From the NCBI GenBank assembly GCA_003021505.1, contig PXPT01000166.1, forward strand, positions 1-64,000: DNA of 64,000 nucleotides. The letters are read 5' to 3'. Origin of the DNA: Cyanobacteria bacterium QS_4_48_99. Lineage in GTDB: Bacteria; Cyanobacteriota; Cyanobacteriia; Cyanobacteriales; Rubidibacteraceae. Of this stretch, positions 1 to 9,231 are shown one piece after another (position 1 is the stretch's first letter; every line of letters begins with the position of its first letter). The notes under the pieces were generated by a model. That model did no database searches. It was given only the letters and a program-made list of their open reading frames with translations, and was not told the DNA's origin. The translations under genes were made by a program, and so were the position numbers.

Positions 1-103
1 AGCCTTGGTGGCAAACAATCAAGACTGCAATTACCAAAGAGCTACCTAAATACAACTTTCGTGTTCCTCGCCGACGCCGCTTTTCAAACATGGTAAACAG
101 TTT

Positions 104-587
104 GCTGCTCGCTGCTATAATTGCAAATAAAGTAAAAATAATTCGGGCAAAATTACCCTGTTTCCTTACCAATACGACCTAAAAAAATCCTTTTAGAAAG
201 CAAATTAATCGCAAAATCCGAAATCACCTCATAACGCGAATAAAGGTCATGTCAAGTCGCCCTAGAAAAAAAATGGCAAGATGGTAATTAAATCGATGAA
301 GGAATAAAGGCTAAACAGATGCTTTAGGTTTTGCTCTGTACACCAGAAACGTAGTAAATACTCCACTGCAAAAATCAGCAATATTGAGGAATCCAAAATA
401 TCAAGCTGTATCCGAATGGCATCGGGAAGTGAGAAAATTCTGCAACAAAAATTGCTGAAGAGATTAAAATTAGTCCGGTAATAATAATATCAACAGCCTG
501 ACCAACTGGCGTGCTCAGGTCTTCTAGATAAAAAGCAATCGTTTTTCGCAGCAACATTATTGAAGACATTTTTCTTGGAATATGCAA
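104..587 (-). pseudogene. Decayed voltage-gated ion channel gene
   Basis: Remnant of a six-helix voltage-gated cation (potassium-type) channel, an inner-membrane protein. The first 55-60 codons from the ATG at 587 give an amphipathic start (FYLEDLSTPVGQAVD) and a first membrane helix (ITGLILISSAIFVAEF). Near position 405 the frame shifts, and the neighbouring frame continues the family pattern with SSILLIFAVEYLLRFW and LFSLYSFIDLITILPFF, which look like S2 and S3. A stop (TAG) follows near 264. A third frame at about 154-104 resumes with NFARIIFTLFAIIAASS, resembling S5. The pore and selectivity filter are not found. Family assignment rests on helix pattern and remembered homologues. Several lesions make it non-functional unless there are sequencing errors. 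Confidence 0.6.
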
Positions 588-597
588 TTCATATCAA

Positions 598-681
598 AGG
601 TGAGGAGTAAGGAGAAATCCTGTGCGGAGGTCGGAGGTAATGGATTGATCTGCTTGTTTCCCCTCTGCTCCCCTTCCCGGC
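598..681. repeat. G-rich/C-rich dispersed repeat element
   Basis: GGTGAGGAGTAAGGAG, TGTGCGGAGGTCGGAGG, the core TTGATCTGCTTGTTT, then CCCCTCTGCTCCCC. It lies between the broken ion channel gene and the OB-fold lipoprotein gene. Confidence 0.6.
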
Positions 682-781
682 CCAAGCTCTTACCTCTTCT
701 CGCGCAATGGGAGTAGTTTGTATACTGGCTTGGAGATTAACAAGGAATACCTAAACAGGTGTAAAAACTTTAACCAGTATA

Positions 782-1210
782 GTGATGAAGCTTTTCCATC
801 TGCTATCGAAGCTCCGAGTTTTCCGAGTTGGTATTTTACTGCTACTGGTGGGCATTCTGACTGGCTGTAGTCAATCGGGCATCACGCTCTCGAATCGGGA
901 GAATATCGATTTCACCGCAATAGAGGAACTGCAACAGTCTGAGCGGGGTGACAAGATCATTTATCTTAGAGGTAAGGTTAGCAGCAGAGCGTCTTTTTTG
1001 GACAGTGGCGCTTACTATTTACAGGATACTACTGGTCAAATCTGGGTACTCACAGAGGAGAGCTTGCCGCAAGAAGGCGATAAAGTTGTCGTCCAAGGTG
1101 AGGTGAAATATCAAAGCATTCCCATCGACGAGCAAAATATGGGAGAAGTTTACGTTCGGGAAATAAAGCAGCTTACGATACCGAGCAATGTTGGGAGTAG
1201 TGCAGAATGA
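782..1210 (+). CDS. Putative lipoprotein with OB-fold-like domain
   Basis: A 142-residue protein with a basic N-terminus, a hydrophobic stretch (about residues 13-27) and the lipobox-like ILTGC, so it is probably a lipoprotein anchored in a membrane and facing the periplasm. The rest (about residues 40-130) has alternating beta strands typical of a small OB-fold: IIYLRGKVSSRASFLDSG, then YYLQDTTGQIWVLTEE, then KVVVQGEVKYQS. Similar small OB-fold lipoproteins are annotated in cyanobacteria without a known ligand. It lies 121 bp upstream of the C-terminal processing protease gene on the same strand and could be cotranscribed. The exact role is unknown. Confidence 0.7.
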   Translation: MMKLFHLLSKLRVFRVGILLLLVGILTGCSQSGITLSNRENIDFTAIEELQQSERGDKIIYLRGKVSSRASFLDSGAYYLQDTTGQIWVLTEESLPQEGDKVVVQGEVKYQSIPIDEQNMGEVYVREIKQLTIPSNVGSSAE

Positions 1211-1331
1211 AAGGAAAGGGAAGCAGTGGGAGCAGTTCTCCGCGTCTGTTGCCTGAGTTAATCTCGGAGTAGTTGCCGATAATATTTCTATGTCAGTATT
1301 AGCCTAAAAACGCCTTCGAGCAAGCTTTACC

Positions 1332-2594
1332 ATGAACCAACCTCTAAACCTCCGGTTTTCGCTCCCCAGTCTCTTTTGGCGAGGGACAATTGCCACCCTA
1401 ACCACTGGCTCTTTGTTAGCACCAGGTTTAACTCCTGCTGCTAAGGCAACTCTCGAAGAAAGTCCCAAGGCGGTTATTGATGAAGTCTGGCAACTTGTCA
1501 ACCAGAAATACGCTGGTAAAAATTTTAATCAAAACGAGTGGCAAGCAACGCGACAAGAACTGCTGAGTAAAGACTACGCCTCGCGCGAACAAGCTTACAG
1601 CGCCATCGAACAAGCTTTGGAAGAACTGGGAGATCCCTATACTCGTTTTCTTGACCCCGAAGCATTTAAAAACCTCAGCAATCAAACTTCTGGCGAACTC
1701 TCTGGTATTGGTGCCCGCCTCAAAATTGATCAAAAAAACAAGCTACTGACAGTAGTGTCACCGTTGGAGAATTCTCCAGCTAGCAAAGCAGGTATCAAAG
1801 CTGGTGATCGCATTTTGGCGATTAATGGTCAACTAACTTCCCTGATGAGCCTAGAGCAGGCAACGGAAATACTTCGGGGCAAGTCGGGAACCGACGTTAA
1901 TCTCAGGCTTTCACGCCCAGGTAAAGGGAAATTTAACGTCACCCTGACTCGCGCTCAAATTGAAGTTCCTGCGCTAAGTTACTCCCTTAAAAAAGAAAAT
2001 CAGAAGCGGGTGGGCTATATCCAGCTCAAGGAATTTAGTTCCCATGCCGCAGAACAAATGAAGCAGGCGATTCAAAATCTCAAACAAAAAAACGCGAATG
2101 CTTTTGTTTTAGACTTGCGGGACAATCCGGGCGGATTGCTGTTGTCTGGTGTTGAAATTGCCCGGATGTGGATGGAAAACGGCAAGATTGTTAGCATTGT
2201 GAATCGTGAGGGAAGTGATCGCCAATTTTCTGCTAACAACAAGGCTCTGACTGAGCTTCCTTTAGCGGTGTTGATTGATGGACAATCAGCCAGTGCCAGC
2301 GAAATTCTTGCAGGTGCTTTGAAAGATAGCGGACGTGCCCAAGTAGTAGGCACACGCACCTACGGGAAAGGAACAGTGCAGTCGGTCAATTCCCTTTCGG
2401 ACGGTTCAGGACTAGCGGTAACAATTGCTCGCTTTTATTCCCCAAGCGGCACCCCAATTAATCAGCGGGGAATTAAGCCTGATGTTGCAGTTGATTTAAG
2501 CACAGCGAAACGACAGCGTTTAAAAGCTAACCCATCTTTGTTAGGCACAGAGAATGACCCGCAATACGAACGCGCAGTCAGGGTTCTAAAATAA
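1332..2594 (+). CDS. ctpB: C-terminal processing peptidase (S41 family)
   Basis: A 420-residue serine endoprotease of the Ctp/Tsp family, which trims or degrades exported proteins in the periplasm or thylakoid lumen. An N-terminal signal-like segment (about residues 15-36) is followed by a helical region, a PDZ domain (about 115-195, with SGIGARL and AGIKAGDRILAING) and the S41 catalytic domain. The Ser/Lys dyad is visible: Ser321 in GQSASASE and Lys346 in YGKGTVQ, with the usual 25-residue spacing. Cyanobacteria have three paralogues, CtpA (D1 maturation), CtpB and CtpC. The ALEESPK-type N-terminus and the ending IKPDVAVDLS resemble CtpB from memory, so the symbol is tentative; the family call is secure. 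Confidence 0.9.
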   Translation: MNQPLNLRFSLPSLFWRGTIATLTTGSLLAPGLTPAAKATLEESPKAVIDEVWQLVNQKYAGKNFNQNEWQATRQELLSKDYASREQAYSAIEQALEELGDPYTRFLDPEAFKNLSNQTSGELSGIGARLKIDQKNKLLTVVSPLENSPASKAGIKAGDRILAINGQLTSLMSLEQATEILRGKSGTDVNLRLSRPGKGKFNVTLTRAQIEVPALSYSLKKENQKRVGYIQLKEFSSHAAEQMKQAIQNLKQKNANAFVLDLRDNPGGLLLSGVEIARMWMENGKIVSIVNREGSDRQFSANNKALTELPLAVLIDGQSASASEILAGALKDSGRAQVVGTRTYGKGTVQSVNSLSDGSGLAVTIARFYSPSGTPINQRGIKPDVAVDLSTAKRQRLKANPSLLGTENDPQYERAVRVLK

Positions 2595-2653
2595 GCATTC
2601 GTTAGTAGTAGGGTAGGGGGCTAATAAGCACTCTCCAATTCAATTAAAAATTG

Positions 2654-2678
2654 TTATTAGTCATTAGTCATTAGTAAC
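2654..2678 (+). repeat. Heptamer-type tandem repeat (TTAGTCA)
   Basis: About three tandem copies of ATTAGTC in the ctp-DUF89 spacer, followed at 2707-2740 by degenerate relatives (GGACTAACGACTAACTG). The same motif recurs at about 24795-24822 beside gltX and at 54672-54745 after nblS. It resembles the short tandemly repeated repetitive sequences known in cyanobacterial genomes. Confidence 0.6.
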
Positions 2679-2775
2679 TAAGAGTTAAATATGTTAGGCG
2701 CTAGCACTACGGACTGATGACCAAGGACTAACGACTAACTGATTTTACATTTTGAATTGCTTTGTAATCGAGCCA

Positions 2776-3957
2776 ATGCAGCGTCCCCGATTACCGATTC
2801 CACCACCGCTGAGAATGTCTGAGCCAGGCTCCTTTGCCTATCATACTCTGACGCAACGGTGGCCTGCGATCGCGCAACAAGTGATTACAGACAACGACTT
2901 CCCCCCCGAAATTGTGGAAGCATTGGAAGCACTCATGGAAGAGTTGCCTGATGGCAAAGTGCGATCGCTTCAAGACCAAAACGCCCCCGATGCAGCTGCC
3001 TGGAGAGATTATCTGCAACCTTTTTTAGGGCAATCCTGGTTAGAGATGCCCTGGTACTTTGCTGAGAGCTATTTCTATCGCCGCATCCTAGAAGCAACCC
3101 GCTATTTTCTTCCTGGTGCTGGGCAAGGAGTTGATCCCTTTGCAAACAAAAAACGCGCCGGTTTAGCAACGGCATTGGATAGACTTCAGGCAACTAGCAA
3201 CCAAGTTAACCACATTCACCATGCTAATCTAGATTCCCTTATTTATAGAGGACTGTGGGGAAATCAAGCGGATTTGAGCCTTCAGCCTCGCCGCACGTAC
3301 AGCAACACCGAGACAAATGCCGACTATATCCTGGTAGATGATACCTCGCTTGTTCTAGATAGGATTGCTAATCTTCAAGACAGCCGCATCGACTTTATTT
3401 CCGACAACGCTGGCTCGGAACTTCTCTGTGACCTCTATTTAGTAGACTTTCTCCTCAGTAGCAACGCAGTTAGCACATTTCACCTCCACCTGAAGCCGCA
3501 TCCCACCTTTGTTTCCGATGCCACGCTTGCAGACTTGCATCACACTCTAGAAATTCTAGCTACTGATACCGACAGCAACCTTAATTCCTGGGCACAGAGA
3601 CTAGAAAGCTATATTAGTTCCGGTCAACTACAGCTTCGGGAGGACTTCTTTTGGACAGCACCGCTAGTTTTCTGGGAAATGCCTCCATCCCTGCGCCAGG
3701 ACATTTCCGAAGCCAGCCTCGTTTTCCTGAAAGGGGATGCCAATTACCGCCGTTTGCTCGGAGATCGCCACTGGCAGTTTACCACCGCGTTTGAAGATAT
3801 TGTTTGCTATTTCCCAGCGCCGTTTGTGGTGCTACGCACTCTCAAGTCGGAAGTTGCGGCAGGTCTTAAACAAGATCAGCTCGATTGGGTAACTCAGGAA
3901 GATCCGCAATGGCTAACGGATGGTCAATGGGGAATGATTCAGTTTGCCCAACCATAG
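2776..3957 (+). CDS. DUF89/ARMT1-like family protein
   Basis: A 393-residue protein of the DUF89 (ARMT1-like) family. Characterised relatives are metal-dependent phosphatases acting on damaged phosphometabolites, and one branch has been described as carboxyl methyltransferases. The family hallmark SDNAGSELLCDLYLVDFL lies at about residues 208-226, with the Asp-Asn pair expected to bind the metal; a second conserved block, HLHLKPHPTFVSDA, follows. The N-terminal helical part contains WLEMPWYFAESYFYRRI. I chose the ATG at 2776; a TTG 24 bp upstream is also open, and an internal ATG at 2815 is possible. The gene stands alone, 83 bp before the metallophosphoesterase gene. The substrate cannot be inferred. 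Confidence 0.75.
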   Translation: MQRPRLPIPPPLRMSEPGSFAYHTLTQRWPAIAQQVITDNDFPPEIVEALEALMEELPDGKVRSLQDQNAPDAAAWRDYLQPFLGQSWLEMPWYFAESYFYRRILEATRYFLPGAGQGVDPFANKKRAGLATALDRLQATSNQVNHIHHANLDSLIYRGLWGNQADLSLQPRRTYSNTETNADYILVDDTSLVLDRIANLQDSRIDFISDNAGSELLCDLYLVDFLLSSNAVSTFHLHLKPHPTFVSDATLADLHHTLEILATDTDSNLNSWAQRLESYISSGQLQLREDFFWTAPLVFWEMPPSLRQDISEASLVFLKGDANYRRLLGDRHWQFTTAFEDIVCYFPAPFVVLRTLKSEVAAGLKQDQLDWVTQEDPQWLTDGQWGMIQFAQP

Positions 3958-4040
3958 TAAGGTGATAACGAAAATATCATCTGCTTTCAGCTAACTGATA
4001 TATTACTTAATGATTTCCGTGTCCAGCGTGAGGAAGATTA

Positions 4041-5777
4041 ATGGCGAGGCGCTCTCTTTCTAGTTTAGCTGTTCTTGTCTTTATTGCCCTTGCCGCGATC
4101 GCTGTACTACTCACTAGGCAGCCTCCCATGAACTCTGCTCCCAAGCTTCTCACTGACCCTTTTTTGCAACTGCCCACCGAAACAAGCGTGCGAGTGGTTT
4201 GGTTTACAGAGTTTCCCGGTACAGAACATACCGTTGCCTATGGAGAGGGACTCAATCGCACTGCCAGCGCCACCACTACTTTACTCAGCCGCACTCGCGA
4301 AGACCACAAATCCCACATCGAAGATGCTCCGGTTGAGCCAACTAGACGGAAAATCTGGCGTCACGAGGCGGAAGTGACGGGGCTAACCTCTGGCATTCGC
4401 GTCTCCTATCGCGTCACAAGTCGGCAAGAAGATGGGCAAGCTGCCAGTAGCGAACAGTTTAGCTTAGCTCCCTTACCGCCACCCGAAACCCCACTGAAAA
4501 TTCTGCTAACTTCTGATCACCAACTCAAGCCCATGACTACTGCCAATCTCCAAAAGGTGGGTGAAACGGTTGGGCAAGTGGATGGGGTATTTTTTGCGGG
4601 CGATTTGGTTAATGTTGCCGATCGCGCCTCGGAATGGTTTGATGATAAGCGGGGAGGGGCATTCTTTCCATCTCTTCAGGGTTATGCGACTTACGCGCTG
4701 GAGCAGGAGGGGGTAAAAACTTCCTACAGCGGCGCACCCTTGATTCAATCTGCTCCCCTATTTACTGCCATTGGCAACCACGATGTCATGGGGCGCTTCT
4801 CTACAGAAAGTAGCTTGAGCGCTCAGTTTAGCGATGCGATTCCCCGCAGCGTTGCCAAGCAATTGTATTCCCCACCGCAGTCGCAGCAAAAGGAGTGGCT
4901 GAAAAACCATTCTTTCAACACAGATACGTATAACGAGATGTTTACCTTACCGCAGAGTAATACTGGTGGGGAAAATTATTATGCTGTCACCTTCGGAAAT
5001 GTTCGCCTGATTGTACTGTACGCCACTAATATTTGGCGCACACCTAGCCTGGAATCTGATGCTAGGGGTAAGTATCGAGAAGCGGAAGCAGATTTGCCAG
5101 AGCCAAAAAAATGGGGCTACGGACAGCATATCTTTGAGCCATTGCATCGGGGTAGCACTCAATACCGCTGGTTGGAGGCAGAACTCAACAGCCCAGAATT
5201 TCAGCAGGCGAAGTACAAGGTGGTGATGTTTCACCATCCTCCCCATTCGCTAGGCTCTAATGTTGTCCCTCCGTATACTGACCCCGTGCAGAAAATTGAT
5301 CGGGATGCGGAGAACAACACGACAGCTGTGCGTTACGAGTATCCCCAAGCCAAGGATTACATCATTCGGGATGTAGTGCCCTTGCTAGAGTCAGCAGGGG
5401 TGCAACTCGTGTTTTATGGACATTCCCATCTCTGGAACCGCTTTGTGAGTGCCAGTGGGATGCACTTTTTGGAAACTTCCAATGTGGGCAATACTTATGG
5501 CGCATTTGTTGAGGACAAGCAACGGCAAGTCCCCACGGGCTATGAAGCGGAGTATGTCGCTACAGGAAACCCGAATGGGCTAGAGCCAATCGTGCCCAAC
5601 CTGGAACCACTACGGGGAGAAGATCACCATCCCTTGCCTTATCTGGCGAGTAACGAGATTACGGTTTTCAGTATTTTAGACACAGGGACGGGGCTGGTGA
5701 GCAGCTACTACTTCGATACGCGATCGCCCTCTTCCGAAGTAGTAAAATTTGATGAGTTCTCCTGTCTTACTAATTGA
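4041..5777 (+). CDS. Exported calcineurin-like metallophosphoesterase
   Basis: A 578-residue protein with an N-terminal signal or anchor (about residues 8-26, [16 protein letters not shown]), a fibronectin/purple-acid-phosphatase-like beta domain (about 35-140) and a metallophosphoesterase domain (about 150-500). Metal-binding motifs are FAGDLVN, IGNHD, FHHPPHS and YGHSHLWNR, which match the D-x-H, GDxxN, GNHD, H and GHxH pattern of the superfamily. It probably cleaves phosphate esters outside the cytoplasm; the substrate is unknown. Its 3' end overlaps the 3' end of the convergent hpnH gene by 8 bp, so the two transcripts may interfere or share termination signals. Confidence 0.85.
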   Translation: MARRSLSSLAVLVFIALAAIAVLLTRQPPMNSAPKLLTDPFLQLPTETSVRVVWFTEFPGTEHTVAYGEGLNRTASATTTLLSRTREDHKSHIEDAPVEPTRRKIWRHEAEVTGLTSGIRVSYRVTSRQEDGQAASSEQFSLAPLPPPETPLKILLTSDHQLKPMTTANLQKVGETVGQVDGVFFAGDLVNVADRASEWFDDKRGGAFFPSLQGYATYALEQEGVKTSYSGAPLIQSAPLFTAIGNHDVMGRFSTESSLSAQFSDAIPRSVAKQLYSPPQSQQKEWLKNHSFNTDTYNEMFTLPQSNTGGENYYAVTFGNVRLIVLYATNIWRTPSLESDARGKYREAEADLPEPKKWGYGQHIFEPLHRGSTQYRWLEAELNSPEFQQAKYKVVMFHHPPHSLGSNVVPPYTDPVQKIDRDAENNTTAVRYEYPQAKDYIIRDVVPLLESAGVQLVFYGHSHLWNRFVSASGMHFLETSNVGNTYGAFVEDKQRQVPTGYEAEYVATGNPNGLEPIVPNLEPLRGEDHHPLPYLASNEITVFSILDTGTGLVSSYYFDTRSPSSEVVKFDEFSCLTN

Positions 5778-6792
5778 CAAGACCCAATAGCGTGCCAGCA
5801 GAACGAGCCAGGTTTTTAGGTCGCATGGCATCCGTCGCTGCTGTGGGTTCATAGCCACAATGCACCATACAATCGGCACACTTGGGATTTCCGCTAGCGC
5901 GACCATAATTCTCCCAATCCGTTTCTTCTAGCAGTTCCTTAAAGGTATCATAATGACCCTCATCGAGGAGATAGCAAGGCTTTTGCCAACCGAAAACGCT
6001 ATAGCTGGGACTTCCCCAAGGCGTGCATTCGTAGTCCTTTTCCCCGGTTAGAAAATCTAAGAACAGGGGATTGTGATTAAATTTCCAAGATTTTTCACCC
6101 GCTTTGAAGGGGGCGAGAATTTCTCGGAAAAGTGACCGCGTTTGTTCACGTTTGAGAAAATGTTCTTGGTCTGGTGCCAATTCGTAGCTATAACCAGGGG
6201 AAACCATCATGCCATCAACCCCTAGCTCAGTTACATAATCAAAGAACTCCTGCATTTCTTTCGCATCAGCTCCATCAAAAAGCGTGGTATTGGTGGTGAC
6301 GCGAAATCCCTTAGCTTTGGCGGCACGAATCGCTTGCACTGCTTTATCAAAAACCCCTTCGCGGTTAACGCATGCGTCGTGCTTTTCCCGCATACCATCC
6401 AAATGCACGCTAAAGGTTAGGTAGGGAGAAGGCTCGAATTTATCCAGGTACTTTTCGAGTAGTAACCCATTGGTACATAGGTAAACAAACTTTTTGCGTT
6501 CTACTAGCCCTTCGACAATTTCATCAATCTGAGGATGTAGTAGCGGTTCTCCCCCAGGAATAGAAACCATCGGGGCACCGCATTCTTCCGCTGCATCAAA
6601 ACACTGTTGGGGGGTCAAGTTTTGTCTGAGCACTTCCTTGGGGTGTTGGATTTTGCCGCAACCAGGACAAGCTAAGTTACACCGAAATAAGGGTTCTAAC
6701 ATTAAAACTAGGGGAAAGCGTTTGCGCCCCTTGAGGCGCTGAGTCATTAGGTATTTCCCCACTGTCAAGGCTTGTTTGAAATGGATTGCCAT
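5770..6792 (-). CDS. hpnH: Adenosyl-hopene transferase HpnH (radical SAM)
   Basis: A 340-residue radical SAM enzyme that joins the 5'-deoxyadenosyl group to diploptene, giving adenosylhopane, the first step of the extended hopanoid side chain. The 4Fe-4S/SAM motif is CNLACPGC (Cys38, Cys42, Cys45), followed by the GGEPLLHP segment typical of the SAM-binding barrel. Further cysteines sit in the C-terminal part ([14 protein letters not shown]). Length and sequence fit the family without truncation. hpnA lies 85 bp upstream on the same strand, so the two probably form an operon, and a divergent HpnG-like gene lies beyond it, consistent with a hopanoid cluster. Squalene-hopene cyclase is not in the window. 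Confidence 0.95.
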   Translation of the reverse strand: MAIHFKQALTVGKYLMTQRLKGRKRFPLVLMLEPLFRCNLACPGCGKIQHPKEVLRQNLTPQQCFDAAEECGAPMVSIPGGEPLLHPQIDEIVEGLVERKKFVYLCTNGLLLEKYLDKFEPSPYLTFSVHLDGMREKHDACVNREGVFDKAVQAIRAAKAKGFRVTTNTTLFDGADAKEMQEFFDYVTELGVDGMMVSPGYSYELAPDQEHFLKREQTRSLFREILAPFKAGEKSWKFNHNPLFLDFLTGEKDYECTPWGSPSYSVFGWQKPCYLLDEGHYDTFKELLEETDWENYGRASGNPKCADCMVHCGYEPTAATDAMRPKNLARSAGTLLGLVN

Positions 6793-6877
6793 GAATATCC
6801 TCCTACCTGATAGATGCAGCTCATTGCGGTTAACTAATTTGTAGCGTTAGGGACAAAATGCCCAAAAGCTAGTGCTA

Positions 6878-7873
6878 TCATGCTATATCAACATAATTTT
6901 CACTTACAAACCAATTCACGGCATCTTTTAAAGCAGTGGTTATCGGAGTTTGGGGTAAACCTAGTTCTCTGACTGCTTTTGAGGCATCATAGTACATGAA
7001 CTGACGCGCCATGCGAACCCCGTCTAGCGGAATTGAAGGCGGTTTGCCCAAAGGGGCAAGCATTTGCTCATCGATCCAGGCGGCACTGAGAGGCAACCAG
7101 GCAGGTATGGTACGTTTAGGGGCTGTTAAATCCGTGATTTGGGCGAGTTGATCGAGCAGAGTTTTTAGGGTAAGGTTTTGGTTGCCTAGGATGTAGCGAT
7201 CACCTGCTTTCCCTCGCTCTAAAGCTAGCAGGTGTCCCCGCGCCACATCCCGCACGTCGATAAAATTCAACCCTGTATTCATATAAAAATGCATTTGCCG
7301 ACGCAAGAAGCGCAAAATAATATCGCCAGCGGGTGTCGGCTTGATATCCTGAGGACCAATCGGAGTGCTAGGATTAACGATGGCGATATCCTGTCCCGCC
7401 TCAACTGCTCGTGTTGCTTCCTGTTCAGCGAGAAATTTAGACTTTTTGTAGTAACCCACATGTTTTTCCAGAGGACTTTGATGGGTTTCATCTACTACTG
7501 TCCCTGATTCACCTACCCCAATGGCAGCAACAGAACTGGTGTAGACAGTGCGCTCAATGCCTGCTTGACGAGCTGCTGCTAACACGTTGCGCGTTCCCAG
7601 GACATTGTTATTGTAAAGCGCCTCTTTGTCGGCTTGCCAGATGGAATTGTGGGCAGCGACGTGAAAAAGGACTTGACAATCCTGCATTTTTGTGGGTAGA
7701 TGTGGGTCATTCAATTCCCCGTTGACAATCTCTACCTCCAGAGAGCGTAAATTGTCCAAGCGACTGGACGGGCGAACCAGCACCCGGACTGCATAGCCTT
7801 CTTGGAGGAGCGATTGTACCAAATTGGCACCGATGAAGCCTGTACCACCTGTAACGAATGCGCGAGTTGTCAT
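6878..7873 (-). CDS. hpnA: Hopanoid-associated sugar epimerase HpnA
   Basis: A 331-residue extended short-chain dehydrogenase. The NAD(P)-binding motif TGGTGFIG is at residues 8-15, the catalytic Tyr/Lys pair lies in VGYYKKSK, and the Ser/Thr partner is in VYTSSVAAIG. The closest family I recognise is HpnA, a dihydroflavonol-reductase-like protein conserved in hopanoid clusters whose exact reaction is not settled. It lies directly upstream of hpnH in the same orientation and diverges from the HpnG-like gene, with a 270 bp spacer that holds repeats. A general nucleoside-diphosphate-sugar epimerase is the fallback call. Confidence 0.88.
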   Translation of the reverse strand: MTTRAFVTGGTGFIGANLVQSLLQEGYAVRVLVRPSSRLDNLRSLEVEIVNGELNDPHLPTKMQDCQVLFHVAAHNSIWQADKEALYNNNVLGTRNVLAAARQAGIERTVYTSSVAAIGVGESGTVVDETHQSPLEKHVGYYKKSKFLAEQEATRAVEAGQDIAIVNPSTPIGPQDIKPTPAGDIILRFLRRQMHFYMNTGLNFIDVRDVARGHLLALERGKAGDRYILGNQNLTLKTLLDQLAQITDLTAPKRTIPAWLPLSAAWIDEQMLAPLGKPPSIPLDGVRMARQFMYYDASKAVRELGLPQTPITTALKDAVNWFVSENYVDIA

Positions 7874-7924
7874 TTTTCTTAAAGCCTGGTTGACCTTTTA
7901 AATAAACCGCAGATACGAAGACAC

Positions 7925-8095
7925 GGGTGCCTGTCAGGGTGATCCGGCGGCTCGTCCCTGCTTCCCCGCCACAAGCTCTCCGTAGCAAAGAGCGCTGAGG
8001 TTCAAGGAAGGCAGCGGTTTTGGGAAAAGGTAAGGGGCAAAGGAACTCTCCCTGTCCCCTTTAACTTTTCCCCGCGCCATAGACACTTTCCCCCA
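7925..8095. repeat. Repeat-rich spacer with long hairpin
   Basis: The divergent hpnA/hpnG-like spacer carries GATCCGGCGGCTCGTCCC (from about 7941), related to palindromes at 12950 and 57862, and an imperfect inverted repeat from 8022 to 8074 (GGGAAAAGGTAAGGGGC against GTCCCCTTTAACTTTTCCC). No ORF is apparent. A TATAAT at 8128-8133 faces the phosphorylase gene. Confidence 0.45.
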
Positions 8096-8143
8096 GCCAA
8101 TGATCGAGTGTCGCGACTATAGAAATTTATAATACTGATTGAG

Positions 8144-8854
8144 TTGACTACTTCTATTGATGCCATTTTAGTTCCCCAAGGCGCTGAGTATAGATCGGTT
8201 TGCAAGGGATTAAGTCGCGCCTCGGTTGCAACACCGCCAGTCTTTGCGATTCCTGCTGGAGGAGTGCCACTAACTCAGTATTTAGAAAGATGGCAACAAG
8301 CGGGACACTTTTCTAATCTTGCTCAACCTAACGTTTTGCTGATGGGTTTATGTGGGAGTTTGTTGCCTCAGTATTCGGTTGGAGATGTGGTGCTGTATGA
8401 GAGTTGTTGGGAGTGGAAATCTGATCGTAAGGGGGGGGATTATAGGCAGTGCGATCGCGAATTAACTGCTTCGGTGCATAGTGTGCTACAAAAAAGAGTT
8501 ACCCTAGTAAAAGCTTTAACGAGCGATATCCTCATCTATTCTGCCCCCCAGAAGTGCGATCTAGGTCAACTCTATGGTGCTGAGGTTGTAGACATGGAAG
8601 GATTGGCAGCACTAGAAGTTCTGACTCGCGCGGGAGTTGCCGTAGCCATGCTGCGAGTCGTTAGCGACGATTGCCGCCACGATCTCCCTAATCTTAGCGC
8701 TGCTTTCCACTCAGATGGTTCGTTTAAACCGCTACCTTTAGGCATGGGACTGTTACGCCAACCCCTTGCTGCGACTCGGTTAGTTTCGGGGGCAATGCGG
8801 GGATTGCGAGTGTTACAACACGCGACAACTAGTTTGTTTTCTACGCGAAGGTAA
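8144..8854 (+). CDS. hpnG: HpnG-like nucleoside phosphorylase family protein
   Basis: A 236-residue member of the nucleoside phosphorylase superfamily. The N-terminus has ILVPQGAEY; VLLMGLCGSL and the purine-nucleosidase block AEVVDMEGLAALEV (Glu of the DMEG motif) are present. In hopanoid synthesis HpnG removes adenine from adenosylhopane made by HpnH, giving ribosylhopane. Placement 270 bp from hpnA-hpnH supports this role, although the genes are divergent. The start is a TTG (no in-frame ATG precedes the conserved N-terminus; a stop lies at 8120), only ten bases after a TATAAT, so a leaderless or misplaced start is possible. A different nucleosidase is the alternative. Confidence 0.75.
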   Translation: MTTSIDAILVPQGAEYRSVCKGLSRASVATPPVFAIPAGGVPLTQYLERWQQAGHFSNLAQPNVLLMGLCGSLLPQYSVGDVVLYESCWEWKSDRKGGDYRQCDRELTASVHSVLQKRVTLVKALTSDILIYSAPQKCDLGQLYGAEVVDMEGLAALEVLTRAGVAVAMLRVVSDDCRHDLPNLSAAFHSDGSFKPLPLGMGLLRQPLAATRLVSGAMRGLRVLQHATTSLFSTRR

Positions 8855-8873
8855 AAAATACAGCCCATTGCAT

Positions 8874-9188
8874 CTCTATGAAGTACAGTGTTTCGCTACG
8901 CTACACGAAGTCAAAGTCAAGTTCGCCCTCGCTGAAGCTCAGGATGAGCAATTCTTCTGGGAGTGCAAGCATAACTTACCAGAACTTAGTGAGTAGGAAG
9001 AGCGATCGCTCGCTCAACTCAAAGCTTAATATCTCCACCTAGCCGAGTTCACCATGCCGGAAAACTTAGTCAAAATGGTGGTGCTATCTCCATTACTTTT
9101 CCTCTCCTTTCCGAGTCGCAACAGAAACACCTGTACAAATTACGGCTGAGGATGAGAAAGAAACTATCCGAGGACACATTAGTTGGAA
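8874..9188 (+). pseudogene. Decayed gene, nuclease-like cyanobacterial family
   Basis: One frame reads LHEVKVKFALAEAQDEQFF, then KHNLPELSE, a TAG, then RSLAQLKA, a TAA, then YLHLAEFTMPENLVKMVVLS. After a frameshift near 9105 the next frame continues with FRVATETPVQITAEDEKE and TIRGHI. Together they recall the N-terminal part of a widespread cyanobacterial family (pattern LSPLL, then F-R-V-T and EDEG-x-I-x-G-x-I) thought to carry a restriction-enzyme-like fold. That assignment is from memory. At least two in-frame stops and one frameshift make it dead. The remnant ends where the dispersed GTGAGGAGTGAGG repeat begins (9189-9205). Confidence 0.5.
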
Positions 9189-9231
9189 AGTGAGGAGTGA
9201 GGAGTAAAAAATTAATTCATAATTCTACTAA

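Noticed and set aside
8874-9207. Defence island formed by the nuclease remnant and the Uma2 gene
   Set aside because: The remnant is dead, the two are 12 kb apart, and none of the neighbours is a defence gene.
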